This document shows positions 8,421-17,176 of a stretch of 48,000 nucleotides of DNA, one piece after another. A program made the translations under genes and the position numbers. Numbering within the stretch: position 1 is the first letter of the stretch; the number at the start of each line of letters is the position of its first letter. Location: assembly GCF_001854695.1 (NCBI RefSeq), contig NZ_MAXA01000213.1, positions 232,103 to 280,102 on the forward strand, given 5' to 3'. The stretch comes from Parafrankia soli. GTDB taxonomy: Bacteria > Actinomycetota > Actinomycetes > Frankiales > Frankiaceae. The notes under the pieces are model-generated. The model was not told the origin of the DNA and made no database searches. It was given only the letters and a program-made list of their open reading frames with translations.

Positions 8421-9377
8421 CTAGAGCCTTTCTTCCCGGCGTGCGCCGGGCGCATGGGATGGGACTGGCAGGCCGGTGGCGGGCTCGCGCCACGTGGGCG
8501 CGGCGCTCACATGCAGCTGCCAGGGATCGGTGACGAGTGTGGACACCGAGGTACTCACCGTACGTCCCCGGGCCGCGAGGCCGGCGCGCAGCCGGTCGGC
8601 GGCGCCGGCGAGCCAGGGCCACTCGCTGGCCCAGTGCGCCACGTCGACGACGTCGAGCGGGTGGGCGCCGACCGCGTCGAGGGTGTGATGGTGCCGGCCG
8701 TCCGCGGTCACCAGGACGTCCGCCCCGGCCGCCGCGGCGGCGCCGACGAGCTCGCCGCCCGCTCCCCCGCACACGGCCACCCGGTGGACCCGCCGGTCCG
8801 CCGGACCGGTCGCCCGCACGCCGCCGGCGGTCGCCGGCAGGGCCCGCGCCACCCGCTCGCAGAAGGCGCCGAGCGGTTCGGGGGCCGGCAGGACGCCGAC
8901 CCGGCCCAGGCCGCGGCACTCGGTGCCGGCGTCGGTCCGCCCGCGGGCCCGCGCGTCGGCGCGGGCCCCCGCGCCGGTCGATCCCGTTGCCAGCGGGTGG
9001 ACCTCGCGCAGGCCGAGCGCGGCGGCGAGCGCGTCGCTGACGCCCGGGTCGGCCACGTCGGCGTTGGTGTGCGCGGTGAACAGCGCGACACCGGCCCGGA
9101 CCAGGGTCGCCACCACGCGCCCGCTGGCGGTCGTCTCGGCGACCGTGTGCGCGCCGCGCAGGAACAGGGGATGGTGCGTGACCAGCAGCTGGGAGCCACT
9201 CGCCGCCTCGGCGGCGACGGCGGGCGTCGGATCGACCGCGAACAGGACGTCGGTCACGGGGGCGTCCAGGTCACCGACCGAGAGGCCCACCGCGTCCCAC
9301 GACTCCGCCCAGGCCGGCGGGAAGCATGCTTCGAGAACGGAGACGCAGTCACGGACCGTCGCACCAACGGAGGTCAT
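8421..9377 (-). CDS. Nif3-like dinuclear metal-centre protein (YbgI/YqfO family)
   Basis: A 318-residue member of the Nif3 family, toroidal hexamers that hold two metals per subunit; often annotated as GTP cyclohydrolase I type 2 homologue, but the reaction is not established. Visible ligands and motifs: ESWDAVGLSVGD near the N-terminus, VTHHPLF, HTNADVADPG, and the C-terminal DVAHWASEWPW. Between the two halves is a low-complexity stretch with repeated Ala, Arg and Gly (ARADARARGRTD), a clade-specific loop rather than the PII-like domain of longer homologues. First gene of the three-gene minus-strand group. Confidence 0.9.
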   Translation of the reverse strand: MTSVGATVRDCVSVLEACFPPAWAESWDAVGLSVGDLDAPVTDVLFAVDPTPAVAAEAASGSQLLVTHHPLFLRGAHTVAETTASGRVVATLVRAGVALFTAHTNADVADPGVSDALAAALGLREVHPLATGSTGAGARADARARGRTDAGTECRGLGRVGVLPAPEPLGAFCERVARALPATAGGVRATGPADRRVHRVAVCGGAGGELVGAAAAAGADVLVTADGRHHHTLDAVGAHPLDVVDVAHWASEWPWLAGAADRLRAGLAARGRTVSTSVSTLVTDPWQLHVSAAPTWREPATGLPVPSHAPGARREERL

Positions 9378-9551
9378 CCCCGCGACCCTACTCGGATGGT
9401 CAGCAGACGGTCAGCCGGCCGGGTCGACCGGTGACCATCGCGCTGGTTCCGGACCGGGTGCCGTCACTTCATCCCGGCATGACCCGTAACGTCACCCCTG
9501 GCGTAGGACGTCCGCACGGGGTTACCACGCCGTGGAGAAGGAGCTCGAGTA

Positions 9552-9773
9552 ATGGCTGACGTGTCGGTACGGTTCCAGATCGCCGGGGATTCGGAGATCG
9601 TCCTGAACCTGGCGACCCCGCAGGCCGTACGGCTGGTGGAGGCGCTGATGGGCAAGGTCGCCGACGCCATGGCGGCGCCGGAGCGGCTCGCCGTCGGCAC
9701 ATCCTGGCAGCAGGGCCCCCCGGCGGCGCCGGCGCCGCCGGCGTTCAACCCCGGGCAGCGACTGCCCCAGTAG
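9552..9773 (+). CDS. Small conserved-looking protein of unknown function
   Basis: A 73-residue protein. The start is supported by AAGGAG about 9 bases before the ATG. Residues 1-50 read like a compact alpha/beta fold (VSVRFQIAGDSEIVLNL, then the helix PQAVRLVEALMGKVADAMAA); the last 20 residues are Pro/Ala-rich. No membrane segment or signal peptide. I do not recognise the family. It lies upstream of the metzincin gene on the same strand, but 255 bases and a palindrome separate them, so they may not share a transcript. Confidence 0.65.
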   Translation: MADVSVRFQIAGDSEIVLNLATPQAVRLVEALMGKVADAMAAPERLAVGTSWQQGPPAAPAPPAFNPGQRLPQ

Positions 9774-9810
9774 CGCCCCGCACCCAGACGCCCTCAGCGG
9801 CACGCGCGGG

Positions 9811-9897
9811 CGTCCTCGGCGGGACACCGGTCGTCTTCGGCGGAACACCCGACGGCCCCGGCGGCACACATCCGGTTGCCTTCGGCGGCGCACAGAG
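9811..9897 (+). repeat. Four imperfect 21-bp direct repeats upstream of the metzincin gene
   Basis: Units starting at 9811, 9832 and 9853, then after a 3-base shift at 9877, share the core tcggcggnacac. They are followed directly by the 26-bp palindrome. They could be protein-binding repeats or remnants of a coding repeat; on the minus strand they would encode a VPPKTTG-like heptad, but no good gene is seen there. Confidence 0.55.
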
Positions 9898-9904
9898 CTG
9901 ACAA

Positions 9905-9930
9905 CGGCGCGAGCACGCGTGCTCGCGCCG
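9905..9930. promoter_or_regulatory. Perfect 26-bp palindrome, operator-like or terminator-like
   Basis: The 13-base arm cggcgcgagcacg is followed at once by its exact reverse complement, with no spacer. It lies 131 bases after the small gene and 98 bases before the metzincin start. Absence of a loop and of a T-run argues for a dimeric repressor or activator site over an intrinsic terminator, though either is possible. Confidence 0.55.
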
Positions 9931-10028
9931 CGGGTAGTCACTGCCATCACCAGGAATCCGACAACAACGTCGACGCAACGCGATACAACTCCGCAGAGCA
10001 TTCTCTACGAAAGGACACCCGATTAGCT

Positions 10029-12305
10029 ATGGCGGGGGACGTACCGGCCGACGAGCGGATCCTCATCACGCTGGATGACCCCGGCCCCGAGGCCGACGCG
10101 CGGCGCGGCCTGATCGGTCTGTCGCGAAACGCCGCCGGTGGCGCCGAGGGTGAGCTCCCGGATGGTTCCGCCGGCGACGTCGGTGGCTCCGGCGGAACCG
10201 GTGACGCCGGCCCGTCCGAGATCTCCGGCCCGAGCGGCCCGGGTGACCCCGGTGCCCAGGACGTGACCGAGGACCCCCGCCACCGCGAGCGCGCCATCCA
10301 CCGCTACGGCCGCGTCCGGGTGGTGGGCCGGCCGCTGGCGACCGCGGCCGTGGCCACCGCTCGCGGGGTCTCCGCCGGCACCACCCCGGTGGACGGGACC
10401 GTCGTGTCGACGCTGAGCCTGCCCGGCGGGCTGGACCGCACCGAGGCTCTCGGGGTCGAGGCGTTCCGCCTGCGCGCGGGGGACGACTACCGCCGGCGCA
10501 AGCGCTCGCGCCCGCGCGACGCCGCGCCCTGGGACATGAACCGGCCGTGCACCGACATCGCCCCGCCGCGCGGCTCGGCGGGCCCAGGCGCCACCCCGCT
10601 CGCACCCACCGTGCGCTCGCTGCTCAACGGGCTCGGATCGGACGCCTCGGGACCGGAGGCGACCGGGTCGCCCTCGGGCGCGGTCGGGACGGGCACGGCC
10701 GGAGCGCCGTCCGCCGGAGCGCTCAGCAGTTACCTGGAGGGCTCCGTCGCGGTCGGGCTCATCCTCGTCGAGGGACCGACACCGGCCCTGCAGCTCTCCG
10801 CCGCGGAACGCACGAAGATCGTGGCCGAGGTGCAGAACGGCCTGTCCTGGTACGCGACGCAGAACCCGGCGGCCGAGCTGACGTTCAGCTACGACATCCA
10901 GATCGTCCGGCTGCCCACCCCCGCCAACCCGTCCGCGAACGACCTCGAGGCCCTCTGGCGCGACCCCACGATGAGCCGGCTCGGCTACGCGGCGAACTTC
11001 GACGGTGTCTACGACTACGTCGAGGCGCTGCGCGCCCGGCTGCGCACCCGGTGGGCCTACTGCGCGTTCGTCACGAAGTACCCGCTCGGACACTTCGCCT
11101 ACGCGTCGATCGGCGGCCCGCGGATGGTGCTCGCCGCCGACGCCGACGGCTGGGGCCCGGACAACATCGACCGCGTGTTCGCGCACGAGACCGGCCACAT
11201 CTTCGGGGCGCCGGACGAGTACGGCGGCGCCGGCTGCGACTGCGGCGGGAGCTGGGGTCGGTACGGGGTACCCAACGGCAACTGCGACTCCTGCGCGCCG
11301 GCGCCGGTCGACTGCCTGATGCGCGCCAACACGTTCGCCCTGTGCCGGTACACGCCCGCGCACCTCGGCTGGGGCCACGGCGTGAGCGGCAACCCGGTGC
11401 TCCTCCAGGCGAAGGGCCTGGGCGTGCGGGGCAACTTCGACGTCGTCGCGCCGTCGGCCTACGCCGGCCTCACCCACGTCTGGCGGGACAACGACGCCGC
11501 CGGCGCACCGTGGCGGGACCCATGGCAGACCGCGCAGGCCCTCGGCCGCGTCGACGCGGTGACGATGGTGCAGAGCACCCTGGCGAACCCGGGCCCGCTG
11601 GAGGTGGCCGTCCGCGTGGGCTCGCGGCTGTTCTTCCTGTGGCGGGACAGCACCGGGGCGTTCCAGTGGCGCGCGCCCGTCCAGCTCGCCCAGGGCGTCG
11701 GCGGCGTCCCGTCGCTGGTGCAGAGCCGGCTGGGCGGCAAGGGCAACTTCGAGCTGCTGGCCCCGGCCGCCGATGTTGGCATCATGCACATGTGGCGCAA
11801 CCACGACGTCTACGGCTACCCGTGGAGCGCGCCGAAGCTGTTCGCGGCCAACCTGGGACGGGTCGACGCGGTCAGCCTGATCCACGGGACGCTGGGCGGC
11901 GGGGCCGGGATGCTGGAGGCCGTCGCCCTGGTCGGCACCCGACTGGTGCACCTGACGCGCGACCAGGCAGCCGTCTGGCGCACCGGCGGGATCTTCGCCG
12001 AGGGGGTGTCCGGCAACCCGGCGCTGATTCAGAGCGTGTTCCCGGGTGCGCGCAACTTCGAGGTCGTGGTGCCGTCCGCCGGAACCGGGCTGATCCACTT
12101 CTTCCGCGACAACAACCGCGCCGACCCGGTGTGGAGCGGCCCCCGCCCGTTCGCGGCGGAACTCGGGCATGTGGACGCCGTCTCGATGATCCAGAGCAAC
12201 TACGACGGGAACCTCGAGGTGCTGGCCCGGGTCGCGAACCGGCTGTACCTGCTGTACCGCTCGGGCGCCGCGGCCGTGTGGTCGGCGCCGCGCCGCGTCT
12301 TCTGA
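10029..12305 (+). CDS. Metzincin-type zinc metalloprotein with C-terminal propeller-like repeats
   Basis: A 758-residue protein. Residues 386-396 read [11 protein letters not shown], the HExxHxxGxxD signature of metzincins with Asp as third ligand. A Cys-rich loop follows (CDCGG, NCDSC) and then [12 protein letters not shown], whose Met is a candidate Met-turn. From about 460 to the end there are three roughly 100-residue repeats, each with GNFEVVxPSA, GLxHx[16 protein letters not shown] and LEVxxRVGxRL, which look like paired beta-propeller blades. Residues 1-230 are mostly disordered, with no signal peptide or membrane segment. The start at ATG 10029 is preferred over 9876 because GAAAGGA lies 12 bases upstream. 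A peptidase is likely; substrate and route out of the cell are unknown. Confidence 0.75.
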   Translation: MAGDVPADERILITLDDPGPEADARRGLIGLSRNAAGGAEGELPDGSAGDVGGSGGTGDAGPSEISGPSGPGDPGAQDVTEDPRHRERAIHRYGRVRVVGRPLATAAVATARGVSAGTTPVDGTVVSTLSLPGGLDRTEALGVEAFRLRAGDDYRRRKRSRPRDAAPWDMNRPCTDIAPPRGSAGPGATPLAPTVRSLLNGLGSDASGPEATGSPSGAVGTGTAGAPSAGALSSYLEGSVAVGLILVEGPTPALQLSAAERTKIVAEVQNGLSWYATQNPAAELTFSYDIQIVRLPTPANPSANDLEALWRDPTMSRLGYAANFDGVYDYVEALRARLRTRWAYCAFVTKYPLGHFAYASIGGPRMVLAADADGWGPDNIDRVFAHETGHIFGAPDEYGGAGCDCGGSWGRYGVPNGNCDSCAPAPVDCLMRANTFALCRYTPAHLGWGHGVSGNPVLLQAKGLGVRGNFDVVAPSAYAGLTHVWRDNDAAGAPWRDPWQTAQALGRVDAVTMVQSTLANPGPLEVAVRVGSRLFFLWRDSTGAFQWRAPVQLAQGVGGVPSLVQSRLGGKGNFELLAPAADVGIMHMWRNHDVYGYPWSAPKLFAANLGRVDAVSLIHGTLGGGAGMLEAVALVGTRLVHLTRDQAAVWRTGGIFAEGVSGNPALIQSVFPGARNFEVVVPSAGTGLIHFFRDNNRADPVWSGPRPFAAELGHVDAVSMIQSNYDGNLEVLARVANRLYLLYRSGAAAVWSAPRRVF

Positions 12306-12336
12306 CCCACCGGCGGGGCGGGCCGTCAGACTCCGG

Positions 12337-12705
12337 TCAGCGGGGCGGCTCGCCCGGGGCGGCGGGATCGTCCCACCGCCGGCCCTCCCCCGGGCGGGTC
12401 GGCTTGCTCCGGCCGCGGGCGAGCCAGCCGTCGACGAACAGCCCCTCCTCGGGGGCGAGCGTCTCGCGCAGCGCCGGCGGGACGTCCGCCTCGAGCACGG
12501 CGACGACTCCGGCGAGCTCACCGGTCGCACCGATCCGGTCCGCGGGCAGCACGACGAGCGCGAGCCGCGGTGGCAGCCGGGACGTCACCTGACCCCAGCC
12601 GGCGACCAGGTCGAGCACGGCCCGGGCCGCCTCGGGATCGGGCCCCAGTACGAGGAGCAGCTCGCGCTCGGTCCCCCACGTACCGTCGCGGTTCTGATCA
12701 GGCAC
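12337..12705 (-). CDS. Small soluble protein of unknown function
   Basis: A 122-residue protein if started at the GTG at 12705, which has GGAGGA 5 bases upstream; the ATG at 12777 gives a longer form without such a site. The core (RELLLVLGPDPEAARAVLDLVAGWG, then PRLALVVLPADRIGATGELAGVVAVLE and LAPEEGLFVDGW) reads as an alpha/beta fold of about 100 residues with a basic, Pro-rich tail. I do not recognise a family. It is divergent from the LON-domain gene (187 bases between starts) and its 3' end faces the metzincin gene 31 bases away. Confidence 0.65.
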   Translation of the reverse strand: MPDQNRDGTWGTERELLLVLGPDPEAARAVLDLVAGWGQVTSRLPPRLALVVLPADRIGATGELAGVVAVLEADVPPALRETLAPEEGLFVDGWLARGRSKPTRPGEGRRWDDPAAPGEPPR

Positions 12706-12892
12706 CCGCGTCCTCCGTCCTGCGGGCTCGCGCCCGCGCAACCGCTCCCCCGCCGTGATCGCCACCACCCCCGTCATGACAGCCGCCACCACCAACGCGG
12801 ATGGACGCGGCGGCCGGTACAGGACAGGCTGGGAGCATACGGGCCCGCGCAACGGGTCGGTGACGCTCCGGCGAAGGGGGTGAGGGAGACGG

Positions 12893-13567
12893 ATGGGTGA
12901 GCGCCTGCCACTGTTTCCACTCGGCACCGTCCTACTTCCAGGTCTGCTGATGCCGCTGGAGATCTTCGAGGAACGCTACCGCGTACTGATCCGCGAGCTG
13001 CTCGAGATCCCCGACACCGAGACCCGCCAGTTCGGGGTCGTCGCCATCCGCCGAGGCCGGGAGGTCGGCCCGGCCGTCCCCATGATCCACGAGGTCGGCT
13101 GCGCGGCGCTGCTGCGCCGCGTCGAGGCACACCCGGACGGACGCTTCTCCATCGTGACCGTCGGCGGCCCGCGCTTCCGCGTGCGCTCCGTCGACGAGGG
13201 CGACCGCCCCTACCTCGTCGGGGACGTCGACTTCATGACGGACCCGGTCGGTGACGAGGCCGACGCGACCACCAACACCGCGGTGGTGGCCCGGCTGCTG
13301 CGCGAGTACACCGAGCGGCTCGCCGCGAGCGGCACCGTCGAGATCAAGTTGCCCGACCTGCCGACGGACCCGACCGCGCTGTCCTACCTGGTGGCTGCCG
13401 CCGTGGTTACCGACATCACCGAGCGGCAGGGGCTGCTGGCCGCGCCCGACGCCGCGACCAGGCTCCGGGCCGAGCGGGCGCTGCTGCGCCGCGAGCTGGG
13501 CCTGCTGGAACGGATCACCACCGTGGGCTCGAACGAGCTGAGTCGCATCAAGCCGAGCTCCAACTGA
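12893..13567 (+). CDS. LON substrate-binding (PUA-like) domain protein
   Basis: A 224-residue stand-alone LON N-terminal domain protein (COG2802). LPLFPLGTVLLPGLLMPLEIFEERYRVLI at the N-terminus is the family signature, followed by FGVVAIRRGREVG, GRFSIVTVGGPRFRV and a helical C-terminal half. There is no AAA+ ATPase or peptidase domain, so it is not the Lon protease. Such proteins are thought to bind unfolded peptide or take part in ubiquitin-like or quality-control roles, not established in bacteria. Start ATG at 12893 has GAGGGAG 5 bases upstream. Single-gene unit. Confidence 0.9.
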   Translation: MGERLPLFPLGTVLLPGLLMPLEIFEERYRVLIRELLEIPDTETRQFGVVAIRRGREVGPAVPMIHEVGCAALLRRVEAHPDGRFSIVTVGGPRFRVRSVDEGDRPYLVGDVDFMTDPVGDEADATTNTAVVARLLREYTERLAASGTVEIKLPDLPTDPTALSYLVAAAVVTDITERQGLLAAPDAATRLRAERALLRRELGLLERITTVGSNELSRIKPSSN

Positions 13568-13580
13568 CCACGCACGCTCG

Positions 13581-13614
13581 CTGAAGGCGCACAGTCACTG
13601 AAGGCGCACGGTCA
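13581..13614 (+). repeat. 17-bp tandem duplication between convergent genes
   Basis: The unit ctgaaggcgcacagtca (13581-13597) is repeated at 13598-13614 with one change (a to g). The second copy covers the stop codon of the minus-strand membrane protein. Confidence 0.7.
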
Positions 13615-14337
13615 GCGCCGCCGCCGGGGCCATCCGGGCGCGGTGCCGCCCGCCCACAGCGCCACCGACAGCACGAGCAGCGCGACACCAGGCAGGACGA
13701 GGTAGAGCCCGGTGGCCCGCACCTGGAAGTCGACCAGGTCGCGCAGCAGCGGGGTGGCGTTGGGCGGCAGCGCGTCCAGCACCTGGCCCGAGCGGCGCAG
13801 GTGCCCGACCCAGCCGGCGAGCAGCGAGCCGCCGATCCCGCCGGCGGCGAGGCCGATCGGCACCGGCCAGCCCGCGTCCGCCGCGCGCAGGTAGGCGACC
13901 AGCCCGCCCACGAGCCCCGCGACCGCACAGATCATGGCGAAGTAGGCGTCGATCGTACTCTGCACCCCGAACACCGACATCGCGCCGGAGAGCACCGCCT
14001 GGACGTCGAGCCGGGGGGCGCTGACCGACCAGAGCAGGCCCAGCAGCGGGCCGACCAGCAGCATCGCGAGTGCGCACACGAGCCCGGCGAGCAGCCCCAC
14101 CCGGCCGGTGATCGGCTCCGCCACCGCCGGCTCCGCGGGCGGCTCCACCGCCGGGTACGCGGCCGGCTCCACCACCGGATACGCGGCCGGCTCCCCGGCT
14201 TCGGTCATACCGTGGGGTTCGGCGATGCCGCCGGTCTCGGGCTCCGCCTCGGGACGGGAGCACGCCCGCGCGCCCCGGCTGTCGCCCGGCCACTCTGCCA
14301 CGACCCGTCCGTCTCCTCGCCTGCCGTACCGGTCCAC
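13612..14337 (-). CDS. Four-helix membrane protein of unknown function
   Basis: Up to 241 residues. After a disordered N-terminal region containing EPAAYP repeats (about 48-68), there are four hydrophobic segments: VGLLAGLVCALAMLLVGPLL, a segment after VFGVQSTIDAYFAMICAVAG, PIGLAAGGIGGSLLAGWVG and LVLPGVALLVLSVALWAGG. The stretch between helices 1 and 2, SVSAPRLDVQAVLSGAM, is probably outside. Start unclear: GTG at 14337 or ATG at 14208, neither with a strong ribosome site. It follows the ABC permease gene on the same strand after about 120 bases and may belong to that unit. I cannot name the family with confidence. Confidence 0.65.
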   Translation of the reverse strand: MDRYGRRGDGRVVAEWPGDSRGARACSRPEAEPETGGIAEPHGMTEAGEPAAYPVVEPAAYPAVEPPAEPAVAEPITGRVGLLAGLVCALAMLLVGPLLGLLWSVSAPRLDVQAVLSGAMSVFGVQSTIDAYFAMICAVAGLVGGLVAYLRAADAGWPVPIGLAAGGIGGSLLAGWVGHLRRSGQVLDALPPNATPLLRDLVDFQVRATGLYLVLPGVALLVLSVALWAGGTAPGWPRRRR

Positions 14338-14458
14338 CGACCCGGATCCCCGGGGGGTGAGTCGACCGCCGTCGGCACCGAGCCCGGGGGTCGACCGTAC
14401 CCGCCTTCTCCACGGCCGCGCCGCGCCACCGAAGCGGCCGCGATGCCCGGATGCCCGC

Positions 14459-15427
14459 TCAGGACCGGCCGGCGTGCCGCAGCGACCGCACGGCGACGAC
14501 GAGCGCCACCGCCGCGACCGCCGCGCAGACCGCGAGATCGACCGTCACATGCGCCCAGTCCACCGCCGGGGCGAAGCCCTCGGCGAGCGCGTCCACCGCG
14601 TAGCTGCTGGGCAGCAGATCACGGGCCAGCCGGCCGATGCCGGGCAGCCGGTCGGCGGGGATCACACCGAGGAAGAGCACCACGCTCATGCCGAGCTGCC
14701 CGGCGACCGTGGCCAGCTCCGGCTTCGGCGCCAGCAGGCCGATCGCCGCGCCTATCCCGGCCAGGCTGGCCCCGGCGAGCACCGTCACCGGGATCAGCAG
14801 CCACAGGCCGCCCATCGGCAGCCCGTAAAGGAGCGAGCCGACCACCACGGTGACGACCGTGCCCGGCACCGCGAACGTCGCGTACGACGCGGCCGTGCCG
14901 AGCACCACCGCGGCGCCGGGGATGGGCAGCGTCAGGTAGTAGTCGAGCGCCCCGGCCGCGCGCAGGGCCCCGAACCGCTGCGCGAGCAGGTTGAGCGCCA
15001 CGAAGGCCACGACGAGCACCGTCGAGCCGGCCACGACGGAGGCCGCCGCGGAGTCGTCGCCGACGTCGACGATGCCCCGCAGCAGGATCATGATCCCCAG
15101 GGACTGGAACGCGGCGACGAACAGCAGCGGCACCCGGGCCACCCGGGCACGGGCCAGCTGGCCCCGGTAGACGGCCGACGCCGCCGCCGGGAAGGCGGTC
15201 GGCGGGGGCAGCGGCACGGGCGCCTCCTCGGCGGCGGCCCCGGCCGCGGCCCCGCCGGATCCGGCGGCTGCCCGGCCCTTCCTGCCGGCCTTCCGCCTGC
15301 CCGTCTTCCCGCCCGCACGACCGGGTGAGCGGTCCTCAGACGGCACGGCGGCCACCCCGACACCCGTCGCGGGCGGCAGGCCGGCCGGACCCGCGGGGGT
15401 GGCGGGGTGAGGAGTCGTCAGGGTCAT
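14459..15427 (-). CDS. ABC-2 type transporter permease
   Basis: A 322-residue membrane protein. The first 80 residues are cytoplasmic, Ala/Gly/Lys-rich (GRAGGKTGRRKAGRKGRAAA). Six hydrophobic segments follow, consistent with the ABC2_membrane family that exports drugs, lipids or polysaccharide precursors. LDYYLTLPIPGAAVVLGTA and LLPSSYAVDALAEGF are the typical conserved permease stretches. Its ATG overlaps the stop of the ATPase gene in ATGA, so the two subunits are made together. Substrate unknown. Confidence 0.88.
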   Translation of the reverse strand: MTLTTPHPATPAGPAGLPPATGVGVAAVPSEDRSPGRAGGKTGRRKAGRKGRAAAGSGGAAAGAAAEEAPVPLPPPTAFPAAASAVYRGQLARARVARVPLLFVAAFQSLGIMILLRGIVDVGDDSAAASVVAGSTVLVVAFVALNLLAQRFGALRAAGALDYYLTLPIPGAAVVLGTAASYATFAVPGTVVTVVVGSLLYGLPMGGLWLLIPVTVLAGASLAGIGAAIGLLAPKPELATVAGQLGMSVVLFLGVIPADRLPGIGRLARDLLPSSYAVDALAEGFAPAVDWAHVTVDLAVCAAVAAVALVVAVRSLRHAGRS

Positions 15428-16401
15428 GTCCGCTCCAGATCACGGCAGGTTCCGCCGAGAGTGAGATACACGTCCTCCAACGACGGAGTCGCGAGACTGA
15501 AGTCGTCCAGGGCGGCGAACGCCGGCCCCGTGGTGAGGCGACCGAGGGCGTCCCTGGCCTCGGCATGGGCCAGCCGGGTCGTCCATCGGCGGCCGGTCAC
15601 CCGCGCCGTGGCGGCGAGTCGGGCCACGGTCGGGTCGTCGACCGGCGGGTCGTGCCGCCAGACCAGGTCCAGCCGGACGTCGTCGGAGACCGACGCCTTG
15701 AGCCGGCCCGGCGAGTCGCAGGCGATCACCCGGCCCGCGTCGAGCACGGCCACCCGGTCCAGCACGGTCTCGGCCTCCAGCACGTTGTGTGTGATCAGCA
15801 CGACCGTGGTGCCGCGCGCGGAGCGGCGGCGCTCCAGCGCCGTCCACACCGAACGGCGGGCCACCGGGTCGAGGCCGGTCGTCGGCTCGTCGAGCACGAG
15901 CACCGGGCGCTCGCCGACCAGGGTGGCCGCGACGCAGGCAAGTCGGCGCTGGCCGCCCGAGAGGCGGCCGAGCGGGCGGTTCACCACCTCGCCCAGGGCG
16001 AGCTCCTCGATCACCTCGTCGCGCTCCCGGCGGGCACCCGCCCGGGACAGGCCACGCAGCCGCGCGGTCGTCTCCACCGCGACGCCCACCGGCAGCTCGG
16101 CCAGCGCGAGATCGTCCTGGCCCAGGTAGGCCGCCATCCGGGCGGCGGTTCCGGGACGGCTGACGACGTCGTGCCCGAACATCGTGATCGAGCCGGTGTC
16201 GGGGCGGAGCAGGCCCATGAGCTGGCGGACGAGGGTGGTCTTGCCGGCGCCGTTCGGACCGAGCACGCCGAAGACCTCGGCCGGACGGACGTCGAGGTCG
16301 ATCCGGTCGTTCGCGAGGACGGCGCACTCCCCGGCGCCGTGCCGCCGGGTGAGGCCACGCACGGCGTAGCTCAGCACGGCTGCCATTCTCGCAGCCGACA
16401 C
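15424..16401 (-). CDS. ABC transporter ATP-binding protein
   Basis: A 325-residue ATPase of the ABC-2 exporter class (DrrA/CcmA-like). Walker A is GPNGAGKTTLV (about 48-58), Q-loop YLGQDD, signature LSGGQRR, Walker B VLVLDEPTTGLDP and switch His in LITHNVLEAE. The C-terminal 100 residues are the accessory domain common in this class, ending in SLEDVYLTLGG. It pairs with the overlapping permease. Start is GTG at 16401 or ATG at 16386; both have weak ribosome sites. An inverted repeat at 16462-16477 upstream may be an operator. Confidence 0.93.
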   Translation of the reverse strand: MSAARMAAVLSYAVRGLTRRHGAGECAVLANDRIDLDVRPAEVFGVLGPNGAGKTTLVRQLMGLLRPDTGSITMFGHDVVSRPGTAARMAAYLGQDDLALAELPVGVAVETTARLRGLSRAGARRERDEVIEELALGEVVNRPLGRLSGGQRRLACVAATLVGERPVLVLDEPTTGLDPVARRSVWTALERRRSARGTTVVLITHNVLEAETVLDRVAVLDAGRVIACDSPGRLKASVSDDVRLDLVWRHDPPVDDPTVARLAATARVTGRRWTTRLAHAEARDALGRLTTGPAFAALDDFSLATPSLEDVYLTLGGTCRDLERT

Positions 16402-16461
16402 GCCGAGCGGAGGCCGCGGGCCGATGCCGCCGACGTCACACCGGCGACACCTACCACCCGC

Positions 16462-16477
16462 GTGACAGCGGTGTCAC
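16462..16477. promoter_or_regulatory. Inverted repeat upstream of the ABC exporter
   Basis: GTGACA-gcgg-TGTCAC, a perfect 6-bp-arm repeat 61-76 bases before the ATPase start, of the size bound by small dimeric repressors (GntR or TetR type). It sits between the ABC operon promoter side and the 3' end of the DUF6308-like gene. Function inferred from position only. Confidence 0.4.
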
Positions 16478-16531
16478 ACACCCAGAGCACCCGTCCCACC
16501 GCCTCGTGCCATGCCATCGGACCGGACGGGA

Positions 16532-17176
16532 TCAGACCGCGCTGCTCATCCAGACGACGATGTCGAGGATGCGCAACGGGGTCACCGCCGGGCCGCCCGG
16601 CGGCACGAGACCGGTGAGCCGGCGGAACTCGTCGGCGTTCTCCCGCAGGTCGTACTGCATGGCGCGGACGAGCAGCTGCATGTACTCCCGCCACGACCGG
16701 CCGTCGCGCGGTGACGGGGGGACACAGTCCTCGTGCTGGTAGAAGATCCGCACCTTCGAGTCGAACAGGGGCACCAGCGCCGGGCGCTTGCGGTGCAGCA
16801 CCTTGGCGATCAGCGAGCCCTTGACGTCCCGGTCCGCGACGTCGGGGTCGTCCAGCGGGTCGTAGAGGGCCGCGACCAGGTCGAGGGTCACCTCGTCCGC
16901 CTCGATCAACTCGATCCCCGGGGGGAGCCGGTCCAGCGCCCGCTGCAGCAGCGGGGTCAACGCGGTCAGCGTGTGCATCCGGTCGAGGTCCACGTTCACA
17001 CCGAGCAGACAGGGCGACAGCAGGTCACCCGTGCACAGCAGGTCCGGGTCGCCGTTGGTGACGAGCCCGTCGTAGTAGGGGTACGCGTACCGCAGTCCCC
17101 GTTTGCGTGGTCCCAGGTACTCCTCGAGCAGGCTTTCCGCGTCGAAGACCTCCCGGGTGCCCCTGGCCAACCTCAC
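16532..17176 (-). CDS. DUF6308-like protein
   Basis: A 214-residue soluble protein. GTG at 17176 is chosen because AAGGGGG lies 7 bases upstream; the frame stays open further but that part has no protein-like character. Recognisable stretches are YAYPYYDGLVTNGDPDLLCTGDLLSPCLLGV, DRDVKGSLIAKVLHRKRPALVPLFDSKVRIFY and the C-terminal LRILDIVVWMS. The pattern of a substrate-like pocket with KVLHRKRP..PLFDS resembles actinobacterial DUF6308 proteins, whose function is unknown. It stands 130 bases before the ABC ATPase start and may be its own unit. Confidence 0.65.
   Translation of the reverse strand: MRLARGTREVFDAESLLEEYLGPRKRGLRYAYPYYDGLVTNGDPDLLCTGDLLSPCLLGVNVDLDRMHTLTALTPLLQRALDRLPPGIELIEADEVTLDLVAALYDPLDDPDVADRDVKGSLIAKVLHRKRPALVPLFDSKVRIFYQHEDCVPPSPRDGRSWREYMQLLVRAMQYDLRENADEFRRLTGLVPPGGPAVTPLRILDIVVWMSSAV

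Noticed and set aside
9745-9978. Minus-strand frame with VPPKTTG heptads over the 21-bp repeats
   Set aside because: No ribosome site, no clear start, and it crosses the palindrome; treated as a repeat region instead.
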